DNA from: Gammaproteobacteria bacterium
GTDB taxonomy: Bacteria; Pseudomonadota; Gammaproteobacteria; Cardiobacteriales; Wohlfahrtiimonadaceae
Assembly (NCBI GenBank): GCA_003864535.1
Contig: BHEQ01000137.1
Span: 1-5,780, forward strand
Direction: 5' to 3'
Length of the DNA: 5,780 nt
Below, piece after piece: positions 1 through 5,155 of the stretch; the first letter of the stretch is position 1; every line of letters starts with the position of its first letter. The notes below the pieces were generated by a model. That model saw nothing but the letters and a program-made list of their open reading frames with translations. It did not search any database and was not told the origin of the DNA. Both the position numbers and the translations under genes were made by a program.

Positions 1-123
1 TCCTTCGTTGTCTTGCGCTCCGTGCTCGATACCACAATCAAAAATGGGCAAGATCCTTTGAATGCGCTCAGAGCTGTGGCTGAATATATTGTTCCTGAGA
101 AAGATTTAGTGGCTGCTGAGTAG
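1..123 (+). CDS. C-terminal fragment of a probable IS66-type transposase (5' end outside window)
   Basis: The first reading frame is open from base 1 to a TAG stop at 121-123 and encodes 40 residues, so the gene starts outside the window. The fragment contains Leu-Arg-Ser followed by a stretch ending Lys-Asn-Gly-Gln-Asp-Pro-Leu-Asn-Ala-Leu-Arg. This resembles the end of IS66-family transposases, where an Arg-Ser helix and a Lys-x-Gly-x-(N/D)-x-(L/F)-x-A-L-R segment lie near the C-terminus. The final part is rich in Ala, Glu and Val and is not diagnostic. I see no clear terminal inverted repeat of an insertion sequence in the 220 bp after the stop, so the element boundary is unresolved. The family call rests on a short segment from memory; another transposase family or an unrelated protein remains possible. 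Confidence 0.45.
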   Translation, partial: SFVVLRSVLDTTIKNGQDPLNALRAVAEYIVPEKDLVAAE

Positions 124-259
124 TTACTATATTTTAAATCAAGCTTGATAAGCAAAGTGATAAATGTATATGTATAATAAATTAAACCCATTATTCTTTT
201 AATTTATCTTGTAATCGGGGTGCTATTTTCTAGGTTTGATCATAATTATGCAAACATTT

Positions 260-288
260 TTGTATACAGTCTTGACTTAATCTATAAT
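260..288 (+). promoter_or_regulatory. Predicted sigma-70 promoter of the ubiquinone hydroxylase gene
   Basis: A perfect -10 hexamer TATAAT lies at 283-288. A weak -35 element TTGTAT lies at 260-265, with an ideal 17-bp spacer. Transcription would start near 295, giving a leader of about 49 nt before the ATG at 344. The TTGACT at 272-277 looks like a better -35 box, but no -10 element sits at the right distance from it. The prediction rests on sequence match only. Confidence 0.5.
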
Positions 289-329
289 ATACAGCGAGTA
301 GCACTCCTTATTTGTAGAAATGATTAACT

Positions 330-334
330 AGGAA
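330..334 (+). promoter_or_regulatory. Ribosome binding site of the ubiquinone hydroxylase gene
   Basis: AGGAA lies 9 nt before the ATG at 344. It supports that start over the out-of-frame ATG at 334. Confidence 0.55.
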
Positions 335-343
335 TGATTAGCA

Positions 344-1663
344 ATGAAACAATTTGATATCGTTATAAATGGTGCGGGCATGGTTGGCGCAAGCTTGGCT
401 CTTGGCTTAGCTTATGCTGGATTTAAAATATTAGTGATTGAAAATAGACCGTTAAGTGAACTTTACCCACAAGATGATTATGGATTGCGCGTATCTGCGT
501 TTACTCCTTCAAGCACACAATGGCTTAAGCATCTTAATGTTTGGGATAATATTGGCTTAAGTGGTAGATCTTGCCCTTTTTTGCATATGCACGTTTGGGA
601 TAGCGCAGGATCTGGCAAGCTTAAATTTAATGTACCAAAACATGCGGATAGTTTAGGGTCTATCGTAGATAATGCGGTGGTTCAAGGGGCTTTATTGGAT
701 GGCATATTTGCTTTAAGCCAAGAAACTCATCCTAATATTACCGTGTGGGAAAATACTCATTTAACCGCATTTCATCATTTAGAGAATCAAAGTTTAGAGT
801 TAAGTGCGGAATTAGTTTTTGATCCAAATAAAAAATCATCAAAAAAATCAGCAAATGAATCAGCAAGTAATGCAGTTACTTCTATACAATCTAAGCTAAT
901 CCAATGTGATTTATTAATCGGCGCCGATGGTGGCAACTCAAAGGTTAGAGATTGGGCTGGCATTAGCTGTATTGGCTGGACTTATGGGCAAAAAACTATT
1001 GTTGGTCAAGTGAAAACTTCTAAATTTCATGAACATACCTGCTGGCAGAGGTTTCTAGAAAACGGTCCAATTGCCTTATTACCGCTCGCAGACGGACGTT
1101 GTTCTTTAGCATGGCATACGACACATGCAGAGGCTGATCAACTGCTCGGCTTGTCTAAATTAGAGTTTGAACAAAGACTTGAAGATGCATTTGCGGGGAG
1201 ATTTGGAAAGATCACAATTACAGGTGAGCTCGATTCTAAAGCTCATTGGGGCGCATACCCTTTGCGTTTAAATCATGCAAAAAAATATGCTAAGAAAAAT
1301 ATGGTTATAGTTGGCGATGCTGCGCATAATATTCATCCACTTGCAGGGCTTGGAGTTAATCTAGGTTTTATGGATGCGGCGACATTATTAGAAGAGCTGA
1401 TTAACGCACGTGGTAAAGGTGAATTTCTAGGAGATTTACATGTTTTACAAAGATATGAAAGGCGCAGATATGCACATAATATTTTGATTATGGGAGCAAT
1501 GGATATGTTTAAACGCAGCTCGACCGTGCAAAATCCTGTTTTTCAATTTACGCGCAATTTAGGTCTTACAATCGCGGATAAGTTACCACCTTTTAAAAAT
1601 ACTCTCGCAAAAGTAGCTATGGGATATTATGGGGATTTACCGCAATTTATGCGGCAATCCTAA
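344..1663 (+). CDS. FAD-dependent ubiquinone-biosynthesis hydroxylase (UbiH/UbiI/UbiF/VisC family)
   Basis: The 439-residue product is a flavoprotein monooxygenase that would hydroxylate the ring of a polyprenyl-phenol or quinol intermediate in aerobic ubiquinone synthesis. It probably acts at the inner face of the cytoplasmic membrane. Visible signatures, in order: the dinucleotide-binding GAGMVGAS at residues 10-17; an LRVSAF segment at 48-53; the GADGGNSKVR motif at 193-202, which contacts FAD and NAD(P)H in this family; and the GDAAHNIHPLAG motif at 324-335, the second FAD-binding site. The C-terminus, with RNLGL and a final GDLP, matches the VisC/UbiI group of Pseudomonas-like bacteria, while parts of the C-terminal third also recall UbiF. 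I therefore give no single symbol. The start is supported by an AGGAA nine bases upstream. Oddities are a Ser/Lys/Asn-rich insert at about residues 160-184 and Leu336 where Gln is usual (GLG instead of GQG). The gene has its own promoter and appears monocistronic. The family is certain; the hydroxylated position is not. Confidence 0.9.
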   Translation: MKQFDIVINGAGMVGASLALGLAYAGFKILVIENRPLSELYPQDDYGLRVSAFTPSSTQWLKHLNVWDNIGLSGRSCPFLHMHVWDSAGSGKLKFNVPKHADSLGSIVDNAVVQGALLDGIFALSQETHPNITVWENTHLTAFHHLENQSLELSAELVFDPNKKSSKKSANESASNAVTSIQSKLIQCDLLIGADGGNSKVRDWAGISCIGWTYGQKTIVGQVKTSKFHEHTCWQRFLENGPIALLPLADGRCSLAWHTTHAEADQLLGLSKLEFEQRLEDAFAGRFGKITITGELDSKAHWGAYPLRLNHAKKYAKKNMVIVGDAAHNIHPLAGLGVNLGFMDAATLLEELINARGKGEFLGDLHVLQRYERRRYAHNILIMGAMDMFKRSSTVQNPVFQFTRNLGLTIADKLPPFKNTLAKVAMGYYGDLPQFMRQS

Positions 1664-1690
1664 GTTAAAACATAGCATAATATTGACTAT

Positions 1691-1712
1691 TCCCCCCTAA
1701 ATCCCCCCTTAG
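1691..1712. repeat. Tandem C-tract repeat
   Basis: The unit TCCCCCC occurs at 1691-1697 and again at 1702-1708, with an 11-nt period (TCCCCCCTAAA, then TCCCCCCTTAG). It stands out in the AT-rich surroundings and abuts the first 18-bp motif copy, so it may be the outer edge of the repeat cluster. Homopolymeric C runs can also vary in length. Confidence 0.6.
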
Positions 1713-1715
1713 CAG

Positions 1716-1834
1716 GCACAGGTATCTACACAAGTGCAAATAAATAAACATAATCATATTGTTAATTACGATAGGAATAGTGGTATACGCTATTGATACT
1801 ATTAGATTACTACAAGTTGTGTAGATGCCTATGC
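1716..1834. repeat. 119-bp AT-rich element with 18-bp inverted ends (MITE-like)
   Basis: The left end is GCACAGGTATCTACACAA (1716-1733). The right end is TTGTGTAGATGCCTATGC (1817-1834), the reverse complement with two mismatches. The 83 bp between are AT-rich and encode nothing recognisable. Short size, inverted ends and a non-coding core fit a miniature inverted-repeat element. I cannot see an unambiguous target-site duplication, so its mobility is inferred. Confidence 0.5.
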
Positions 1835-1855
1835 CTTAGTATGGGAGGAGCTTAA

Positions 1856-1960
1856 AAATTCCCCTCTATGGAGGGGTGGCAGGCGTAGCCTGACGGGGTG
1901 GTCACTTATATTAAAAACCACCCCGTCCCTGCGGGACACCCCTCCAAAGGAGGGGAATTT
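1856..1960. repeat. 105-bp GC-rich palindromic multi-hairpin element
   Basis: The ends are perfect 11-bp inverted repeats: AAATTCCCCTC at 1856-1866 and GAGGGGAATTT at 1950-1960. A second perfect 11-bp pair lies inside: GACGGGGTGGT at 1892-1902 and ACCACCCCGTC at 1917-1927, with a 14-nt loop. Smaller hairpins also form: CCCCTC/GAGGGG at 1861-1876, AGGC/GCCT at 1881-1891, GTCCC/GGGAC at 1925-1937 and CCCCTCC/GGAGGGG at 1939-1955. The sequence can thus fold as one cruciform or as a row of small hairpins. Its composition contrasts sharply with the AT-rich flanks. It resembles REP/BIME-type palindromes mobilised by RAYT transposases, but no such transposase is in the window. Read on the minus strand, the left end runs into AATTTTT, so it could terminate peptidase transcripts. 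Confidence 0.75.
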
Positions 1961-1971
1961 CAACCGAGAAA

Positions 1972-1989
1972 TTGTGTAGATACCTATGC
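1972..1989. repeat. Third copy of the 18-bp TTGTGTAGAT motif
   Basis: TTGTGTAGATACCTATGC is a direct repeat of 1817-1834 (one mismatch) and an inverted repeat of 1716-1733 (one mismatch). Similarity to the 1817 copy continues a few bases through TTAG. The 1817 and 1972 copies bracket the GC-rich palindrome, so the palindrome may have inserted between them, or a larger unit was duplicated. Confidence 0.65.
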
Positions 1990-2013
1990 TTAGCAGGAGG
2001 GACTTTTAAGGAT

Positions 2014-2050
2014 TCTCCCCTGTGCAAGGGAGATTGAGAGGGGTTCTTTT
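2014..2050 (+). terminator. Hairpin with downstream T-tract, possible terminator
   Basis: TCTCCC at 2014-2019 pairs with GGGAGA at 2028-2033 around an 8-nt loop. Alternatively CCCCT (2017-2021) pairs with AGGGG (2039-2043), directly followed by TTCTTTT (2044-2050). The second fold has the shape of a weak intrinsic terminator on the plus strand. It lies about 350 nt beyond the hydroxylase stop, so it may instead be part of the repeat cluster. Confidence 0.3.
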
Positions 2051-2097
2051 AGATTATTAACTTAATGGCGTTTGCAGCTAAGTAGTTACATAATTTT

Positions 2098-3207
2098 TTA
2101 CAATTTATTTATAATTTCTTGTAATAATTTTATGCGTGGCTCTATGCTTGCAAGCTCCAGATACTCATCTTCACTATGGAAACAGCCGCCTATCGGCCCT
2201 AAACCATCTAGAGATGGAATGCCTAAAGCTGCCGTAAAGTTAGCATCTGAGCCGCCGCCAACTGCTTGCCATTTTATGTCAATTCCAACTTTTGTGCCCG
2301 CCTCTTCAATCACGCGCATTAACAGCTCTGTGGCAGCACTTGGATACATTGCAGGTTTATGCGCAGCTCGTTTAATTTCAATACTAAGCCCTGTGATAAA
2401 AGGTGCGCTTTGCATTTTGTGTAATATCGCTTCGATCCGATCAAACTCGGTATTATCCCAAAAACGGATATCTAACTTAGCTTGAGCATGTTCTGGCACT
2501 GTATTGCTTGTTGTGCCGCCTGAAACTATACCAACATTTAAGGTTGTACCTTTTTCAAAATCGCTCAAACTATGGAGCGCAACTGTCCATTGTGCCATCT
2601 CTAAAATAGCTGAACGCCCTTTTTGCGGATCATTACCTGCATGTGCTGGAACACCTTTAAAATTAAGATAGAACTCACCAACACCTTTACGTGCCTTAAC
2701 TAATGATCCATCAATACGTGCTGATTCGCAAACTAAAACACATTTAGATTTTTTCGCGTGCTCGCCAATCCATTCATGCGAGTAGATAGATCCGATCTCT
2801 TCATCTGGATTTAATAGTACACAAATTGAGAGATTATCTAACACTTTAGGATCAAGATTACGTAATGCAAAATGCATTAATAATACTCCTGATTTCATAT
2901 CCGCAACGCCAGGACCATAAGCCCGCTCACCTTTAACCGACATTGGGCGTAGCGCTACTGTTCCATCAGGAAATACGGTATCTAAGTGCCCAATTAGAAC
3001 AAGATCATAAGCGTTGGCATCAGGCTTATTCGTGATTCTTAAGCCATGTCCAGTTTTAGAGCCAAAATCAGCACGTTCTACATGCCAGCCTATCGACTCA
3101 TATTTTTTTTGCATCAAATCCGCAACAGCACTAATCCCTTGTGGATTTAAGCTGCCACAGTCAATATTAATTAATGGTTCTAATTCACTTAAAAATTGCT
3201 TAATCAT
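2098..3207 (-). CDS. M20 family metallopeptidase, carboxypeptidase G2-like
   Basis: The 369-residue product is a two-zinc exopeptidase of the M20 family, closest in layout to carboxypeptidase G2, which removes C-terminal glutamate from folates and N-acyl peptides. The full metal site is visible: His74 and Asp76 in GHLDTV, bridging Asp103 in GPGVADMKSG, catalytic Glu136 and ligand Glu137 in NPDEEIGS, Glu161 in CES, and His344 in CFHSEDEY. The dimerisation-domain PAHAG at 187-191 supplies His189, which in this family reaches the partner's active site. GGGSDAN at 317-323 also matches the family. There is no signal peptide, so it should be cytosolic, unlike secreted Pseudomonas carboxypeptidase G2. 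A GAGAG-type ribosome binding site (about 3215-3220) precedes the ATG. It is the last gene of the probable yjiH-yjiG operon, 60 bp after yjiG. The fold and chemistry are secure; the substrate is not, and an N-acyl-amino-acid or dipeptide hydrolase is equally possible. Confidence 0.9.
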   Translation of the reverse strand: MIKQFLSELEPLINIDCGSLNPQGISAVADLMQKKYESIGWHVERADFGSKTGHGLRITNKPDANAYDLVLIGHLDTVFPDGTVALRPMSVKGERAYGPGVADMKSGVLLMHFALRNLDPKVLDNLSICVLLNPDEEIGSIYSHEWIGEHAKKSKCVLVCESARIDGSLVKARKGVGEFYLNFKGVPAHAGNDPQKGRSAILEMAQWTVALHSLSDFEKGTTLNVGIVSGGTTSNTVPEHAQAKLDIRFWDNTEFDRIEAILHKMQSAPFITGLSIEIKRAAHKPAMYPSAATELLMRVIEEAGTKVGIDIKWQAVGGGSDANFTAALGIPSLDGLGPIGGCFHSEDEYLELASIEPRIKLLQEIINKL

Positions 3208-3267
3208 TATATATCTCTCTTTTTGTATTGATTATTGATAACTATTCGTTTGATTTTGTTGCATTAA

Positions 3268-3744
3268 CTATAAAACTAATAAATTCATTATCCAAATTGA
3301 AATAAAGGCATTAATTACTGAAATTAAAAGCATAATTGGAAGGTATTTCATGTTTATGCCGACAACACCTAATATTCGCCCAAGATATTGAATCTTAGCC
3401 CCCATTAAATACATTGCAGGAGCCATTACCGCAATATTCTCAACTGAGAGGCTGCCACTTGCAAATAAAGTAACTGCTGCACCAACGCCGCCACCCATTG
3501 ATAAAACTGTAGTTAGCAGCACAACCATAGCCTCACCTGGGAGGCCAAAAACTGCCATGACAGGCTTAAATATAAACGCAAGTAAATCAAGTGCTCCTGT
3601 AAGACTTAAAGCATAAATAATAACAAATGCCATGATAAGATTAGGTAATGTGCTATTAATTGCAATCTCCCAGCCCTTTTTGGCACCATCTATAAAAACA
3701 TCGGTGACTAATTTTTTTTCTACAATTTTTTTACTTTCTGACAT
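3268..3744 (-). CDS. yjiG: YjiG family inner-membrane Gate-domain protein
   Basis: This 158-residue hydrophobic protein is a close match to E. coli YjiG (about 153 residues), a member of the nucleoside recognition (Gate) domain group that also includes SpmB. Recognisable segments are FIDGAKKGW (17-25), NLIMAFVIIYAL (35-46), PVMAVFGLPGEA (61-72), LSMGGGVGAA (81-90) and APAMYLMG (108-115), and the ending with a conserved SIWIMNLLV. Hydrophobic spans are visible at about 30-50, 66-96, 102-118 and 134-156, after a short charged cytoplasmic N-terminus. AAGGAA (3751-3756) lies 6 nt before the ATG and fixes the start. It follows yjiH by 65 bp and precedes the M20 peptidase by 60 bp. The two Yji proteins probably form one membrane complex. 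The transported or sensed ligand is unknown; the domain name does not prove a nucleoside substrate. Confidence 0.88.
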   Translation of the reverse strand: MSESKKIVEKKLVTDVFIDGAKKGWEIAINSTLPNLIMAFVIIYALSLTGALDLLAFIFKPVMAVFGLPGEAMVVLLTTVLSMGGGVGAAVTLFASGSLSVENIAVMAPAMYLMGAKIQYLGRILGVVGINMKYLPIMLLISVINAFISIWIMNLLVL

Positions 3745-3809
3745 TGGGATTTCCTTAAATATTTAAAGTCTATTTTATAAATAGAATTATTTTGAGATTA
3801 TGGTTATTC

Positions 3810-4661
3810 TTAAATTTTTGTTGGTTTTACATCATCTTTTTCAGTTAAATGTAAATACAATCTAAAAAGATTCGCGCCAAAAAATTTCATGACAAACATG
3901 ACTAAGAGACACATTCCAATGGAGGTTGGGATTTTATCACCTGCGGTATTAGTTAATGCAAGTAACACGACACCAGAAGAGAGAAAGTTGCTAATTGGCG
4001 CACCAGCAGAGAATTGAAACATAGTAAATACATTTTTCTCTTTTTCTGTTAGATGTCCACTATCTGCCAAGGTTCGGGTCATACCTGCTCCTGCATCAGT
4101 ACTTTGCAAGCTTGCAATTAAGGCAAGCCCAGTTTCTCCTGAGACACCAAGAAGAGGTCTTAATACTGCACTTAAAATCTTGCGCATCGCATCTAAGGCT
4201 CCGTAATGTTCAATTACCGCGACCATTCCTAGAGCAAACATAACGGTAGGAATTAAGCTTAATGCAAACATAAAGCCAGATCTTGCGCCAACACCATCAC
4301 TACCAGTGAAGTTACTGCGTTTAGTCTCAATTTTTTTACCATCTTCAGATAATACGGCGGATGAGATTAATGTTCCAAATTTGCCATTTAAGGTATTAAA
4401 ATCAAAAACACTTAAAATCTCATGCGTGCGTTCTATATTCTTTTTATTTGTAGCAATCAAAATCTGTGCAGATTCATCAATAGTATCTTGTGCAGGTAAT
4501 GGTGAGAAATAAGTAACACTTGTCGCAGCTATATTTTTTGTAAAGTCGCTAACGGTGATTCCAGAGAAAAATATAACGGCAAGAAATAGTGCTATATAAG
4601 CACCAATACCTACTTTATCTTCAATAATATTATCTGTGCTTGTGATTTCTTTGCTTGACAT
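3810..4661 (-). CDS. yjiH: YjiH family inner-membrane Gate-domain protein
   Basis: This 283-residue membrane protein matches the YjiH family, the larger partner of YjiG. Hydrophobic segments lie at about residues 20-38, 127-154, 163-184, 208-236 and 245-272. Family signatures include FNTLNGKFGTL (88-98), FTGSDGVGARSGFMFALSLIP (starting at 118), RPLLGVSGETGLALIASLQS (168-187), the TDAGAGMTR stretch (188-196) and KFFGANLFRLYL (259-270). I chose the ATG at 4661 because AAGGGT lies immediately upstream. A longer reading from a GTG at 4721 adds 20 residues but has no good ribosome binding site and begins inside an inverted-repeat arm. The protein is longer than E. coli YjiH (about 227 residues, from memory). 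Much of the extra length is a hydrophilic loop at about 41-86 after the first membrane span. As first gene of the operon it is transcribed from a predicted promoter at 4738-4765. Its role with YjiG is unknown, but peptide or amino-acid conjugate handling is plausible given the peptidase downstream. Confidence 0.85.
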   Translation of the reverse strand: MSSKEITSTDNIIEDKVGIGAYIALFLAVIFFSGITVSDFTKNIAATSVTYFSPLPAQDTIDESAQILIATNKKNIERTHEILSVFDFNTLNGKFGTLISSAVLSEDGKKIETKRSNFTGSDGVGARSGFMFALSLIPTVMFALGMVAVIEHYGALDAMRKILSAVLRPLLGVSGETGLALIASLQSTDAGAGMTRTLADSGHLTEKEKNVFTMFQFSAGAPISNFLSSGVVLLALTNTAGDKIPTSIGMCLLVMFVMKFFGANLFRLYLHLTEKDDVKPTKI

Positions 4662-4665
4662 AATT

Positions 4666-4671
4666 ACCCTT
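4666..4671 (-). promoter_or_regulatory. Ribosome binding site deciding the yjiH start
   Basis: On the minus strand AAGGGT sits 4 nt before the ATG at 4661. It makes that ATG the best start, rather than the in-frame GTG at 4721. Confidence 0.55.
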
Positions 4672-4711
4672 ATAAATAAATAAAATAAAAATCGGTTTTT
4701 AGTAAGTACAC

Positions 4712-4820
4712 TTATGGGCACATCTATTTATTTATAATTTATAGTAAATTAACAATATAAGTCATTAATTTAATTAAAACAGCTATTTTGAATAGTTGCT
4801 ATTAATAGATGTGTCCTTAT
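4712..4820. repeat. Imperfect inverted repeat flanking the yjiH promoter
   Basis: The left arm 4712-4728 contains CACATCTATT. The right arm 4804-4820 contains its reverse complement AATAGATGTG. The two 17-bp arms match at 14 positions and enclose about 75 bp of AT-rich DNA. Just outside the right arm, GTATCTACA (4825-4833) is identical to part of the 1716-1733 motif, suggesting kinship with that element family. The arms could also serve as paired regulator sites, since they bracket the predicted promoter. Confidence 0.45.
4738..4765 (-). promoter_or_regulatory. Predicted sigma-70 promoter of the yjiH-yjiG-peptidase operon
   Basis: On the minus strand, ATGACT (4765-4760) serves as the -35 element and TATAAA (4743-4738) as the -10 element, with a 16-bp spacer. 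Transcription would begin near 4731, giving a leader of about 70 nt before the yjiH ATG. The region is so AT-rich that other -10-like hexamers exist nearby, so this is a best guess. Confidence 0.35.
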
Positions 4821-5021
4821 GTAAGTATCTACAGCACATTTATAATGCATCTATAAATATATTACAAATGTATCCTAATTGTAGTCTAATTGTCTATACT
4901 TGATTGCATAAATTATAAAATAAAAAGCCTACTCTTAAGTTTATAAAACATCCACAATCAGCATACTGATAATTATCATTAATTACCTTATTAATAATTC
5001 GCCAAACAATAATTTTAGGCA

Positions 5022-5088
5022 CTAAAAATCCCAGCATACCTTTACAGAGAAAAAGCTTTAAAAGTCCCACATGCTAAGGGGAATTTAG
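5022..5088. repeat. Inverted repeat related to the 1972-2010 repeat cluster
   Basis: CTAAAAATCCCAGCAT (5022-5037) pairs imperfectly with ATGCTAAGGGGAATTTAG (5071-5088) across a 33-nt spacer. Within it, AAAAGTCCCACATGCTAAG (5060-5078) matches the reverse complement of 1989-2007 at 17 of 19 positions. GGGGAATTT also echoes the end of the GC-rich palindrome. It is probably a diverged copy of the same dispersed repeat family. It lies just downstream of the immunity-like gene, where it might help end its transcript. Confidence 0.45.
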
Positions 5089-5155
5089 TAATAATATCGC
5101 AAGCCTTGAAAAATCTAATTTATAGAAGTCCCGCTAATATATATAAACATCATTT

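Larger units (their letters stand above)
1664..2097. other. Repeat-rich convergent intergenic region
   Basis: This 434-bp gap lies between the 3' ends of the convergent hydroxylase and peptidase genes. I see no convincing coding sequence. It contains, in order, two C-tracts (1691-1708), an 18-bp motif at 1716-1733, an AT-rich stretch, an inverted copy of that motif at 1817-1834, a GC-rich palindromic element (1856-1960), another copy of the motif (1972-1989) and a hairpin followed by a T-tract (2014-2050). The density of inverted repeats suggests layered insertion of small non-coding elements. It would also be a plausible place for transcription from both sides to stop. Confidence 0.8.
4662..5155. 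other. AT-rich intergenic region with repeats and the yjiH promoter
   Basis: This 494-bp gap separates yjiH from the 3' end of the immunity-like gene, both on the minus strand. I find no credible gene on either strand. It contains the yjiH ribosome binding site and probable promoter, an imperfect inverted repeat (4712-4820), a 12-bp perfect palindrome TGATAATTATCA (4967-4978) and an inverted repeat at 5022-5088 related to the cluster near 2000. The rest is low-complexity A/T sequence. Confidence 0.75.

Noticed and set aside
138..149. 12-bp palindrome ATCAAGCTTGAT as a terminator for the first gene
   Set aside because: The stem is short, has no loop or T-tract, and could occur by chance.
272..300. 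TTGACT at 272-277 as the -35 box of the hydroxylase promoter
   Set aside because: TATAAT is only 5 bp downstream, and no -10-like sequence lies 16-18 bp away.
1691..2050. CRISPR array
   Set aside because: The repeats are few, include inverted copies, have unequal spacing and are separated by palindromes, unlike regular repeat-spacer units.
2072..2485. Plus-strand open frame of 137 codons
   Set aside because: It lies almost entirely inside the M20 peptidase on the opposite strand, resembles no known family, and the peptidase frame carries every catalytic motif.
3014..3238. Plus-strand open frame of 74 codons
   Set aside because: It is antisense to the peptidase N-terminus and its promoter-side gap, with no recognisable protein signature.
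4306..4512. Plus-strand open frame of 68 codons
   Set aside because: It is antisense to the YjiH hydrophilic loop, which belongs to a recognised family.
4662..4721. N-terminal extension of YjiH from a GTG at 4721
   Set aside because: The internal ATG at 4661 has a well-placed AAGGGT, the extension begins in a repeat arm, and its residues show no family similarity.
4967..4985. Fur-box-like palindrome TGATAATTATCA
   Set aside because: The 12-bp core is perfect, but the longer 19-bp Fur consensus matches at only about 13 positions in a very AT-rich stretch, and no gene starts close enough to be controlled by it.
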